Shown here piece by piece: positions 24,026 through 32,176 of a DNA stretch of 64,000 nucleotides. Positions within the stretch are counted from its first letter, which is position 1; each line of letters begins with the position of its first letter. A program made the translations under genes and the position numbers. The stretch is taken from the NCBI GenBank assembly GCA_965201155.1, contig OZ241752.1:1736001-1800000 (forward strand). Direction: 5' to 3'. The DNA comes from JANQOH01 sp965201155. Lineage in GTDB: Bacteria > Pseudomonadota > Alphaproteobacteria > UBA7887. A model generated the notes under the pieces. It did not search any database and was not told the DNA's origin. It saw only the letters and a program-made list of their open reading frames with translations.

Positions 24026-25278
24026 TGCTGCGTCTGGCCATGCTGTCGCTGAGAAATCGCTGGGGCACGGCGGCGCTCGCAATCCTGGCAATTGCGTGCA
24101 GCGCCGGGCTGTTTCTGGGTGTGGAGAAGGTGCGCACGGGTGCACGCGCGAGCTTTGCCGACACCATCGCCGGCACGGACCTGATTATCGGAGCGCGGAG
24201 CGGCAGCGTGCCGCTGCTGCTGTACTCGGTGTTTCGCATCGGCAACGCCACCCGAAACATGAGCTGGATCAGCTATGAGGACATCGCCGCGCACCCGGAT
24301 ATCGACTGGATCGTGCCGCTTTCGCTTGGCGACAGCCACCGGGGCTTTCGCGTTCTGGGAACCACGCAGGAATATTTCACGCGGTATCGGTTTCGCGGCG
24401 ATCGCGGATTGACTTTCACGGCCGGCGGCGCCTTCGATGACCTGTTCGACGCGGTGATCGGCTCCGATGTTGCGGCGCAGCTCGGCTACACAGTCGGCGA
24501 GGCTATTATTGTGGCGCACGGTATCGGCCAGGTGTCGTTCTCGGAGCATGACGACAAGCCGTTTCGGGTGGCGGGGATTCTCGGCAAGACCGGCACGCCG
24601 GTGGACCGCACGGTACATGTCAGTCTCGAAGCCATCGAGGCGATCCATGTTGACTGGCAGGGCGGCGCGCGGGCGCCCGGTGCCGGGGTAAGCGCGGAAG
24701 CAGTGCGCGCGCTGGACCTGACACCGAAGGCGGTCACCGCGGCGATGGTCGGAGTGACGACGAAGATCAAGACGTTTCGTGTTCAGCGGTGGATCAACGA
24801 ATATCGCGAAGAAGCGTTACTGGCGATCCTGCCCGGTGTGGCGCTGCAGGAGTTGTGGCACCATATCGGCACGGCGGAGACCGCACTGACGATGGTTTCG
24901 GCGATGGTCGTGGTGACGGCCTTGCTGGGCATGATCACCATGATCCTTTCCGGGCTGAACGAGCGGCGGCGCGAAATGGCGATCTTGCGCGCCGTGGGGG
25001 CGCGTCCGCGCGCCATCGTCGGACTGCTCATGGCGGAAGCACTGCTGTTGTCCCTGGCGGGTGTCGCCGCCGGTCTGGCCTTGCTTTATGCCGGTTTGCT
25101 GGTGGCGCGGGCGTGGATCGACGCGCGATACGGGTTGTATCTTGATATTACCGCGCCGACGCTTCGCGAATGGAGCATTCTTGCGGGGATTGTCGCTGCG
25201 GGAGTGCTGGTCAGCGCGCTACCCGCGGCGCGTGCGTATCGCATGTCGCTGGCCGACGGCATGACGGTTCGTTCATGA
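24022..25278 (+). CDS. FtsX-like ABC transporter permease of zinc-type operon
   Basis: A 418-residue membrane protein of the MacB/FtsX type. It has one N-terminal membrane helix (about 12-30), a large periplasmic domain with DLIIGARSGSVPLLLYSVF, then three C-terminal helices (about 285-310, 335-360 and 380-400). The conserved cytoplasmic motif ERRREMAILRAVGARPRAI is present. ATGA overlap with the ATPase gene shows tight coupling. The likely role is to form the membrane channel or mechanotransmitter of the zinc system. Confidence 0.88.
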   Translation: MMLRLAMLSLRNRWGTAALAILAIACSAGLFLGVEKVRTGARASFADTIAGTDLIIGARSGSVPLLLYSVFRIGNATRNMSWISYEDIAAHPDIDWIVPLSLGDSHRGFRVLGTTQEYFTRYRFRGDRGLTFTAGGAFDDLFDAVIGSDVAAQLGYTVGEAIIVAHGIGQVSFSEHDDKPFRVAGILGKTGTPVDRTVHVSLEAIEAIHVDWQGGARAPGAGVSAEAVRALDLTPKAVTAAMVGVTTKIKTFRVQRWINEYREEALLAILPGVALQELWHHIGTAETALTMVSAMVVVTALLGMITMILSGLNERRREMAILRAVGARPRAIVGLLMAEALLLSLAGVAAGLALLYAGLLVARAWIDARYGLYLDITAPTLREWSILAGIVAAGVLVSALPAARAYRMSLADGMTVRS

Positions 25279-25331
25279 CGGGCGGCCTGTGCAGGTCTGT
25301 CCACGGGTTCGTTTTTTTTTCGGAGGGGGTC

Positions 25332-25832
25332 ATGCGTTCGATGATTGCTGTTCTGGCACTGATATTTGCGGCATTTGCGGCCTTGCCCGCGGTGGCCGCC
25401 GAGCCTCGCGAGCTGCGGTGGGAAGACCTTGTTCCGGCAGGCGAGTCAGGGGGCGTTTCCGATCTCGTCATGGGCATCATCGGTCACGGCGAACTGCCGA
25501 TGAGCGAGGAGGCGCCGGAAAGCTGGGGCGTAGTGCACGATTTCAACGGTGAGTCGGTGCGCCTGCCGGGTTATCTGGTCCCGCTGGATCTGAGTGCGGA
25601 CGGAGGCACAGAGTTCCTGCTGGTGCCCTATTTCGGGGCGTGCATTCATGTTCCGCCCCCGCCGCCGAACCAGATCGTCTATGTGACTACGGACGATGCT
25701 TACATGCTGGAGGCGTTGTTCGAGCCGGTCTATGTAACGGGCACATTCGACGTATTCATGCTGTCCACCGACCTTGCGGAGACAGCATACTCCCTGGCCG
25801 CCGACCGCATCGACGCATTTTTCGAGGATTGA
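25332..25832 (+). CDS. DUF3299 periplasmic protein
   Basis: Exported protein of 166 residues. The start at 25332 is supported by GGAGGGGG a few bases upstream. The signal peptide ends near AVAAEPRELRW (residue 23). The DUF3299 core is clear: VRLPGYLVPLDL, then FLLVPYFGACIHVPPPPPNQ, where Cys and His could bind a metal. DUF3299 proteins often sit next to ZrgA/ABC genes, so it is probably an accessory of zinc handling. It is the last gene of the operon that runs from about 21561 or 22202. Confidence 0.85.
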   Translation: MRSMIAVLALIFAAFAALPAVAAEPRELRWEDLVPAGESGGVSDLVMGIIGHGELPMSEEAPESWGVVHDFNGESVRLPGYLVPLDLSADGGTEFLLVPYFGACIHVPPPPPNQIVYVTTDDAYMLEALFEPVYVTGTFDVFMLSTDLAETAYSLAADRIDAFFED

Positions 25833-26412
25833 GGGCGTCCATCCCCCTCATTTGTTGCCCCAGGGCCACAGCATCCGTGGCAATTCTGCCGCAACCGGGC
25901 AGACGGCGCAAAGCGTGCCCTTTGTAAACCCATAACCCCGGTACCCATCCCTCGCAGACGGTGATAACGGGGCGCATCAGGCGCCCCACTCCGCGACCGC
26001 ACGGCCTGCTGCCCGCCCCGCCCGGCGCACCCCCGCACAACACCCCACCACACAAATTTCGCGCATTTTCCCCCGGAACACGCGGTTGTCACCGCTTACG
26101 GTAAGCATTCCACAGATTTCCTGCACAGGATTTGTTGTGTACGCAGCAATATTTTCAATTTCATAACAATGTCTTGTACTGACATCCGGGCGTCCGGTTC
26201 ACGTAAGCACTACGTAAGCGACGTAATGCTTCTCAACGCCGGCCCGTTCCCCAGGACAAGGAGATTTGCAAACAGAATAAATATCGAACAACCGAAAATA
26301 TATGCCTGAATTCCACCCGTTACCGGGATTATCTGCGCCCATCCGCTATCGAGAATAAACGGTGATCAAACGTGAACACTCCAAGTCATCTGATGTGGAG
26401 GTTCATGGAAGA
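25833..26412 (+). promoter_or_regulatory. 580-bp regulatory region upstream of the porin gene
   Basis: No gene found. The first part holds a hairpin GGGGCGC-ATCAG-GCGCCCC (25969-25987) without a T-tract. 26065-26109 is one arm of a long inverted repeat that includes the palindrome GCTTAC-G-GTAAGC (26094-26106). Three ACGTAA elements follow (26201, 26212, 26221). 26348-26400, including GTGATCAAACGTGAAC, is also duplicated in inverted orientation at 28108-28160. A GGAGG (26397-26401) 11 nt before the ATG is the ribosome binding site. The composition is AT-rich compared with genes around it. Confidence 0.6.
26065..26109 (+). repeat. Inverted repeat arm 1 flanking the porin pair
   Basis: About 45 bp that recurs as its reverse complement at 28404-28447 with only 3 or so differences (shared core GGAACACGCGG and GTCACCGCTTACGG). 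It marks the outer edge of an inverted duplication centred on the terminator at 27632-27660. Confidence 0.8.
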
Positions 26413-27600
26413 ATGAAAAAGCTTCTCCTCAGCACGGCCGCTGCGGCCGGTGCGTCGGTGTTGGCGACAAGCGCGTTCGCACTACCGATCCAATCGAAGG
26501 ACGATGCGGGGACGCCAATCCTTACGGTAGGGATGATCGCCCATTTCGAAGCCGGTTTCGCCGAGAATGACGTGATGCCCGAAGGGGCCACCCGTGACGG
26601 TGGCTTCGTGAATGGCGCGCGCGCCGGAATCTATTTCGATGGTGAGATGACAGCCGACAACGGGCTGGTCTACGGCGCAAAACTTCACTTCAACACAGAT
26701 AACGTCAACCTGGGTCAGTTCTACAATAATGACGGCCAGTATAACGATAACGCTTCGGCGGCGGTGGGGCGGGAGTACATCTATCTCAAAGGTAATTGGG
26801 GTTCGGTGGAACTCGGCAACTGGCCCGGCCCCGACGTTGGGCTGACGCTGGCCCCCATTGGGGCGTATGTTACGGGAGCTGGCGGCCTCGATCTGCATTA
26901 CAAGAGTTACGCTTACGCGCCTTCCGGATCGGTTGTTCTTGGTGTGGGCCCGCTGTGGTTCAACGATATGGAATCCAAGGTGACCTATTACACGCCGGTT
27001 GTCGGCGGCTTTCAGGCCGGCGTAAGCTATACGCCGGTAGCAGGCGATGACTCTGTTGCGGGCGGCCCTCAGTCTGATATCGGCAAAGTCACTGACCGGA
27101 TCTCATATGGCGTGAAATGGAGCGGCGACATGGGCGGCGCTACCGTGGGGCTGGCCGCTGTGGGCCGTACCAGCGATGATGTGACTACGGCCACTGGCGC
27201 AGGGAAACACGGCGACGACATTTATGAGGTGTCGGGCAGACTCAATTATGCTGGTATGCAGTTTGGCCTCGGATATTTTGATTCAGGGGACAGCGGGGCC
27301 ATGATGGGTGACAGTCAGGACTATTCCGGCTGGACTATGAATGCCGCCTACACCTTTGGCCCGGTGGCCGTCGAGCTTCAGTATGCAATTGCTGAAAAGT
27401 CGACTGACTCCATGGGCGAGGACGGCATGATGACCAACGCGACCAGCGAGTTTGACGGGTGGGCGATCAGTGTCGGCTATGCGCTGGCGCCAGGCCTGAA
27501 ATGGTATGGTGAAGTTGTCGGCGTAGAGTTCGACAATGAAGGCGACAAGATGGACAACGATGCACTTGTTGCCCTCTCCGGTGTCATACTGACCTTCTGA
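26413..27600 (+). CDS. Outer-membrane porin
   Basis: A 395-residue general porin. The start MKKLLLSTAAAAGASVLATSAFA gives a standard signal peptide (cleaved near residue 23). The barrel shows alternating amphipathic strands with GLVYGAKLHFNTDN, GREYIYLKGNWGSVELGNW (the constriction-loop region of Rhodospirillales-type porins), ISYGVKWSGDMGGATVGLAA, and the typical terminal strand ending in Phe (LVALSGVILTF), the signal for the Bam machinery. A Rho-independent terminator follows. It is related to the porins at 27688 (remnant) and 46901. Confidence 0.92.
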   Translation: MKKLLLSTAAAAGASVLATSAFALPIQSKDDAGTPILTVGMIAHFEAGFAENDVMPEGATRDGGFVNGARAGIYFDGEMTADNGLVYGAKLHFNTDNVNLGQFYNNDGQYNDNASAAVGREYIYLKGNWGSVELGNWPGPDVGLTLAPIGAYVTGAGGLDLHYKSYAYAPSGSVVLGVGPLWFNDMESKVTYYTPVVGGFQAGVSYTPVAGDDSVAGGPQSDIGKVTDRISYGVKWSGDMGGATVGLAAVGRTSDDVTTATGAGKHGDDIYEVSGRLNYAGMQFGLGYFDSGDSGAMMGDSQDYSGWTMNAAYTFGPVAVELQYAIAEKSTDSMGEDGMMTNATSEFDGWAISVGYALAPGLKWYGEVVGVEFDNEGDKMDNDALVALSGVILTF

Positions 27601-27631
27601 TTGTGCGGCACTTCCCGTCTGGATCAAATGA

Positions 27632-27660
27632 AGCGGCGGCCCCTAGGGCCGCCGCTTTTT
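27632..27660. terminator. Rho-independent terminator at the centre of the porin inverted pair
   Basis: Perfect 11-bp stem AGCGGCGGCCC (27632-27642) / GGGCCGCCGCT (27646-27656), 3-nt loop, then T residues to 27660. It ends the porin transcript on the plus strand; on the minus strand the T-tract is poor. It is also the axis between the porin and the inverted remnant. Confidence 0.88.
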
Positions 27661-27687
27661 CACTTCACCGAAGCTGTGCGGTTCTGT

Positions 27688-28131
27688 TCAGAAGCTTAGC
27701 ATCAGGCCGGAAATGGCCACGAGTGCTTCGTTGTCGTTTTTGTCGCCCGGATTATCGAATTCGACGCCGACGAGTTCGCCGTACCACTTCAAGCCCGGCG
27801 CAACCGAATATCCGACGCTGATTGCCCGTGCATCGAACGTGTTTGTCGCGGTGGTCATCTTGTTATCGGCACCCATGGAAGCGGTCGACTTCTCTGCACT
27901 CGCATATTGAAGCTCAACTCCCAGTGGCCCGAACGTATAGATCGCGTTTACTGACCAGCCGGTGAAATCCTGGTCGGTGCCCATAGCCGCACCGGTCTCC
28001 CCAGCATCCCAATATGCCGCGCCGACCTGCAACCCGGCATAGTTGAAGCGGGCGGCGAGATCATAGGCATCAATGCCGTGGGACATCGTCACCGGAGCGT
28101 TCGCATCATAGTCTCCACATCATGTGATGGG
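27688..28131 (-). pseudogene. Porin remnant: C-terminal third joined to a porin leader
   Basis: From 28092 downward the frame encodes the last about 130 residues of a porin (HGIDAYDLAARFNYAGLQVG, then SVGYSVAPGLKWYGELVGVE and ending AISGLMLSF). It is closer to the porin at 46901 than to its neighbour. Signal peptide and roughly the first 250 residues are missing. Just upstream, 28108-28160 is a copy of the porin 1 leader (GTGATCAAACGTGAAC and GATGTGGAG), so an internal deletion joined leader to gene end. The open frame starts only with GTG, far from the ribosome binding site. It is unlikely to yield a working porin. Confidence 0.85.
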
Positions 28132-28447
28132 GAGCGTTCACGTTTGATCACTGTTTATTCGCGATATTTGACGGGCGCGGATAACCTCCTCAATATTCTG
28201 TATTCATGCGTATATTGTTATTTGTTCGCCATTCATTCAGTTCACAAACATCGCCATGTTCATGAACTCATCAGCGTGGAGGTCCACCACACCGCTTACT
28301 GGGTGCTTGCGTGAACCAGACGCCCAAACACCAGTCCAAGGCGTTGCAACAAAACACAAAACGCCATTGCGCGCATGGCAGGATCCGCACCGGAAATTCG
28401 CGAAATGCTTACCGTAAGCGGTGACAGCCGCGTGTTCCGGGGAAAAT
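28108..28447 (-). repeat. Inverted copy of the porin upstream region (arm 2)
   Basis: On the minus strand, in order, this matches the region upstream of the porin at 26413: the 45-bp arm (28447-28404), GGGCGTCYGGTTCACGYAAGC with nearby CGTAAGC-like repeats, an AT-rich stretch around AATATAYGC, and the GTGATCAAACGTGAAC leader. Similarity is interrupted, suggesting an old duplication. Apart from this the 28132-28486 gap holds nothing recognisable. Confidence 0.75.
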
Positions 28448-28486
28448 ACGCAGAACCCGCGCGCAACCACGCTGCGCGGGCGGTGC

Positions 28487-29266
28487 TCAGGCGGGGGAGT
28501 CGGTGAAGGTGATCTCGACGGTTCCGAGAGCGCCGAAATCTGCGATCACGGCGTCGTTCAGGCTGGGGCGCACGGGGTCGTTGCAGATATTGCCGGTGGT
28601 GACCAGATCGCCAGCGGCGAGGGACAAGCCGCGCCGAGCCAGCGCATTTGCCAGCCATACCAGAGCATTCAGGGGGTCTTCAAGCGCGTTTGCGCCGATG
28701 CCGTCGGCAGTGAAACCGCCGTTAGTCGTGACGCGCAAGGGCACGGTCTTGCGGTCGACGCCGCGCCATTCAGCAAGCTCGGCGCCACGAATGAAAAATC
28801 CGTGCACGCCATTGTCGGCAATGGTTTCGCGAATGTTGATCCCCCATGCCTGTTCATAGCGGCTATCGACGATTTCGATGGCGGGAAACATGGCTGCCAC
28901 GGCATCGCTTACGGTATCTTCGTCGTAAGGCGCGCCGGAGGCTGGCAGGTCCCGCGCCATGCGGAAGGCGATTTCGGGTTCGACAATCGGGTTGTGAAAC
29001 GCGGCGTGGGGGATTGCAGCGGGGCTGTCCGTGGTGCTGTGGGTGAACATGCGACCAAAAAAAGGTTCGTTAACGCGTGAAATCCTTTGCGCCATGGCGC
29101 TGGTGCAGCCAATTTTCCAGCCGTTTTGCGGTTTGGCAATGCGGTCGACCAGCGCATCCTGCAGCGCGTAGGCAGCTTCGATATCACCGGGGGGCCCGGG
29201 CAGGGCATTGATCGGGGCCCCGCCGCTGCGGGCGGCCATCAGGATATCCAGGTTCTGCGCGCTCAT
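28487..29266 (-). CDS. FAH-superfamily hydratase (2-oxopent-4-enoate hydratase-like)
   Basis: A 259-residue protein of the 2-keto-4-pentenoate hydratase / fumarylacetoacetase-fold family. ATG at 29266 (MSAQNLDILMAARS) is chosen because GGAG sits just before it, overlapping the preceding stop. Motifs: GWKIGCTSAMAQR, EPEIAFRMARDLP (acidic metal ligands), AMFPAIEIVDSRY, and LAAGDLVTTGNICNDP in the last third. Substrate not determined; members hydrate 2-oxo-pentenoates from aromatic meta-cleavage or act on related enols. Third gene of an operon with the GST and dioxygenase genes. Confidence 0.85.
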   Translation of the reverse strand: MSAQNLDILMAARSGGAPINALPGPPGDIEAAYALQDALVDRIAKPQNGWKIGCTSAMAQRISRVNEPFFGRMFTHSTTDSPAAIPHAAFHNPIVEPEIAFRMARDLPASGAPYDEDTVSDAVAAMFPAIEIVDSRYEQAWGINIRETIADNGVHGFFIRGAELAEWRGVDRKTVPLRVTTNGGFTADGIGANALEDPLNALVWLANALARRGLSLAAGDLVTTGNICNDPVRPSLNDAVIADFGALGTVEITFTDSPA

Positions 29267-29270
29267 GGCG

Positions 29271-30266
29271 TTACTCCATTTCTCCGACGAGGCCGGTCGG
29301 GGGATAAACGAAAGGTCTGTGCGGGTCACCCGTGCGGCCATAGGCGTTCCAGGTCCTGAAGCCGAGGCGTGCGAGCAACGTGTCGGAGGCATTCTTCAGG
29401 ACTTCGGGGTCTGCGCCCAGGGTGTAGTTTTCCTGGGTGCGGAACTGGGGTGCGCACCAGGTTGCCAGAACGCCGAGACGTGGTCCGTTGGCGCGGTTTG
29501 CGCCGGTACCGTGCCATGTGCGGCCTTCGAAGATCACGGCAGAGCCGGCGGGAGCCTCGGCAGCAACCGAGGGGACGGTATGGGGCACATCGGGTGGAGG
29601 CTGCAGACCGGTAAGATGGCTGAAAGGCACGAGCCGCGTGGCGCCGTTGGCTTCGGTGAAGTCGTTCAGGCAGAACATGACATTGCAGGCGACGGGAGGA
29701 TTGATTGCCCGCCCGGGGTTGCCATCGTCATGGCCATAAAATTCGCCGCGGCGAATTGCACCGGCGCGCACCGGCGGGGCGTTGCGCGGGAGCGGCCTCG
29801 GCATCCACCACTGGTCGGTGTGCAGCGCCATCAACGTGCCGCCGGGACGGGCGATATTGGCGGATAATGTGGATAACAGGAAATCAGGACCGAGTACGGA
29901 TTCGACAATTTCGGACGAGGATTCGTGGGTAACGAGGTCGCGAAAGACCTGCCCCTTGTTTACCAGCATCCAGACTCGCTGGTTGATGCCGCCGGCCGCC
30001 TCCGTGAACGCGTCATTCGGAAGTGCACCGTAGTCGCGTTTCGGGGGCTGCCCCGGCCCCTGGTCGGCGAAGGCTATTCCGGCGCGGCGTTCCGCCTCCG
30101 CCTGAGTGACGAGGCGGTCGCGGGCAGCGCGCAGGGTTTCCGGGCCGAGCGCATCGGCGAGTATGCAATATCCGAAACGGGCCATATCGGCCTTGGCGGC
30201 GGTGATGTCCCGGGTCGGCGCGGGCGTCGGATCGCCGGGGCGCCAGGGCGCACGGGAATGTTTCAT
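29271..30266 (-). CDS. Phytanoyl-CoA dioxygenase (PhyH) family protein
   Basis: Fe(II)/2-oxoglutarate oxygenase of 331 residues. The facial triad is visible: HxD in LMALHTDQWWM and a distal His in FEGRTWHGTGANR, with the following Arg (GPRLGV) to bind 2-oxoglutarate. NVMFCLNDFTEANGATRLVP is typical for PhyH proteins. It could hydroxylate a small carboxylic acid or natural product rather than phytanoyl-CoA. The stop is 4 bp before the hydratase ATG, and the GST gene lies 21 bp upstream. Confidence 0.88.
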   Translation of the reverse strand: MKHSRAPWRPGDPTPAPTRDITAAKADMARFGYCILADALGPETLRAARDRLVTQAEAERRAGIAFADQGPGQPPKRDYGALPNDAFTEAAGGINQRVWMLVNKGQVFRDLVTHESSSEIVESVLGPDFLLSTLSANIARPGGTLMALHTDQWWMPRPLPRNAPPVRAGAIRRGEFYGHDDGNPGRAINPPVACNVMFCLNDFTEANGATRLVPFSHLTGLQPPPDVPHTVPSVAAEAPAGSAVIFEGRTWHGTGANRANGPRLGVLATWCAPQFRTQENYTLGADPEVLKNASDTLLARLGFRTWNAYGRTGDPHRPFVYPPTGLVGEME

Positions 30267-30287
30267 ATCTGCCCTCTTCCGGTGAGT

Positions 30288-30890
30288 TCAGGGTTGCGGC
30301 GGCAAGACCTCGGGCCAGCCGGGGAGCGCCGTCAGCCGCTCATTCCAGCGGGATAGATGGGCGAACTCGGCCAATGGCAAGGCACAGGCGCTGCTATAGC
30401 CCAACCAGACGCCCACGGCGTATTCGGCGACGGTAGGCTCGGTGCCCGACAGAACGTCGCGCGTGGCGAGATGGCCGTCAAGGACGCCGGCAAGGATGCG
30501 GAAGTTGTTACGCTCCCGTTCGATGATCTCCTCGTCAGGTTCGGCAGCGAAAAATATCTGGCCGAGCATGCCGCCAAAGGGGCGTATCCAGTGCGCAGCC
30601 TCCCACTGCAGCCAGCGCAGGATATCATAGCGCTGTGCGCCTTCCGGCCACAGGCTGCTGCCTGCCTTGCCGGCGATGTAGCAGGCGATGGCGTTGGATT
30701 CCCAGAGTACGGTATCGCCGTCCACCAGCACCGGTACACGCCCCATGGGATTGATGTCGAGGAAGTCGAGGCGGTGCTGTTCCCTGGCCCGGAGATCGAC
30801 AGGAATGCGGGTGAGTTCGACGCCGGCATGGGCGGCGACTCCGTGCACCTTGCGGCACGGCAGCGACGCCGGGAAGGTGTAGAGTTTCAT
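30288..30890 (-). CDS. Glutathione S-transferase family protein
   Basis: A 200-residue GST. The thioredoxin-like N-terminal domain begins MKLYTFPASLPCRKV, with the glutathione-binding RVPVLVDGDTVLWESNAI (cis-Pro and ES motif); the helical C-terminal domain contains TVAEYAVGVWLGYSSA. The start ATG overlaps the stop codon of the upstream recombinase gene (ATGA), so the host operon begins inside the end of the mobile-type gene. With PhyH and FAH-type genes downstream, a glutathione-dependent step in catabolism of an organic acid or aromatic is plausible. Confidence 0.9.
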   Translation of the reverse strand: MKLYTFPASLPCRKVHGVAAHAGVELTRIPVDLRAREQHRLDFLDINPMGRVPVLVDGDTVLWESNAIACYIAGKAGSSLWPEGAQRYDILRWLQWEAAHWIRPFGGMLGQIFFAAEPDEEIIERERNNFRILAGVLDGHLATRDVLSGTEPTVAEYAVGVWLGYSSACALPLAEFAHLSRWNERLTALPGWPEVLPPQP

Positions 30891-32176
30891 GATGTGCGGT
30901 TCGCCAGACAGGAAGATTGGTGATTCCATAGCGACCGGCGGCGGCGCGGACAATGCCCTCGATCATCAATCCCGGAGTTGTATTCCGACTCCTCGCGCGG
31001 GTCATTCCCCGGTGGCCCGTGGGCCAGGATATCGGCGCCGATGCTGGCGGCTATCCGCGCCGCGGCGGCTTTCATGTTGTCGCGGGCGAGATGCGCGTAG
31101 CGGGCGGTGGTTTCAACCCGGGAATGGCCGAGCAGGCGGCCAATGGCCGGCAAGCTCACGCCAAGGGCCAGCGCATGCGACGCCCAACTATGGCGCAAGT
31201 CATGCAAGCGCATGTCGGGGAGGTTTGCGCGGGTGCGCACGCGGTTCCAGGCGGTGTTGAGGTTGCGCAGATGTGTTCCCGGCATGCGCCCGGTGATAAC
31301 CCAGGGGTTGTCGGGGGCAACCGGCAGGGACTCAAGCACTTCGAGAGCGGGCGGCGACAGCGGCACTGTACGCGGGCCGGTCTTGCTGTCGCGAAGGCGC
31401 AGTTCGCTTCTCTCGAAGCTGACATCGGCCCAGCGCAGGGTGAGGATTTCATTGCGGCGGCAGCCGGTCAGCATCAGGAGGCGAATGGCGGCCGCGGCCG
31501 GCGGCGACATCTGGCCGACGGCCTCGGCTGCGTTCAACGCGCGGCCAATGCGGAAAAACTCGTGTTCGGTAAGGAAACGCTCGCGCCGGCGCTCGCGGTT
31601 CTTCATGACGAAGCGGCAAGGGTTGCCGCCGCTCGGTGCGCATCCCCAGGCGGCGGCCTGGTTGAACATGCGGGACAGCGCCTCGACGACCCGATTGGCC
31701 ATGGAGGGCGTTTTGTGCAGCCGGTAATGAAGGGCGGCGACCTCGTCGCGTCCGATTTGGGCGATCGGCCGTGCGCCGAGGGCCGGCACGATGTGCGTAT
31801 CCAGTATCTGGCGGTAGAAGGTGGCGGTGCGGGGTTTGCAATGCACGGCCACATGTTCGGCCATGTAACGGGCGGCGAGTTGAGCCACCGTGAGAGCGGC
31901 GGGGCGCGGCGGGTCCCGGTCGGCGCCGCCGGCGGAGGTGAGTGCCAATGCAGCGCTGCGGCGCGCCTCTGCCGCGGTGATGGCGCCGGCAGGTCCTATG
32001 GTAGCACGCTTCGAGCGCCCGTGAGTGCGCATCTGAACGATATAGGTCTTGCGCCCCGAGGGATAGACACGAACACCGAAGCCGGGCAGGTCGCGGTCCC
32101 AGAATACGGTATCGCGGCGGACCGACAGCCGCTCCACCGTGTCATCGGAAATCCGTCCGCGAGTCAGTTTTGTCAC
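30887..32176 (-). CDS. Tyrosine recombinase/integrase, second of tandem pair
   Basis: A 429-residue integrase. An N-terminal arm-binding domain (LPGFGVRVYPSGRKTYIVQM) is followed by a SAM-like core-binding domain (LAARYMAEHVAVHCKPRTA) and the catalytic domain: Arg in LLMLTGCRRNEILTLRW, a Lys in RDSKTGPRTVPL, HDLRHSWAS, then LLGHSRVETTARYAHL with His and the nucleophile Tyr. All catalytic residues are present. The start is GTG, directly after the TGA of the upstream recombinase. About 35 C-terminal residues (after ILAHGPPG) look unrelated to the family and run to the GST start codon, as if the gene end was replaced at a junction. Confidence 0.92.
   Translation of the reverse strand: MTKLTRGRISDDTVERLSVRRDTVFWDRDLPGFGVRVYPSGRKTYIVQMRTHGRSKRATIGPAGAITAAEARRSAALALTSAGGADRDPPRPAALTVAQLAARYMAEHVAVHCKPRTATFYRQILDTHIVPALGARPIAQIGRDEVAALHYRLHKTPSMANRVVEALSRMFNQAAAWGCAPSGGNPCRFVMKNRERRRERFLTEHEFFRIGRALNAAEAVGQMSPPAAAAIRLLMLTGCRRNEILTLRWADVSFERSELRLRDSKTGPRTVPLSPPALEVLESLPVAPDNPWVITGRMPGTHLRNLNTAWNRVRTRANLPDMRLHDLRHSWASHALALGVSLPAIGRLLGHSRVETTARYAHLARDNMKAAAARIAASIGADILAHGPPGNDPREESEYNSGIDDRGHCPRRRRSLWNHQSSCLANRTS

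Noticed and set aside
27688..28092. Intact small porin gene
   Set aside because: It lacks a signal peptide and most of the barrel, and its start is far from the retained ribosome binding site, so it is called a remnant.
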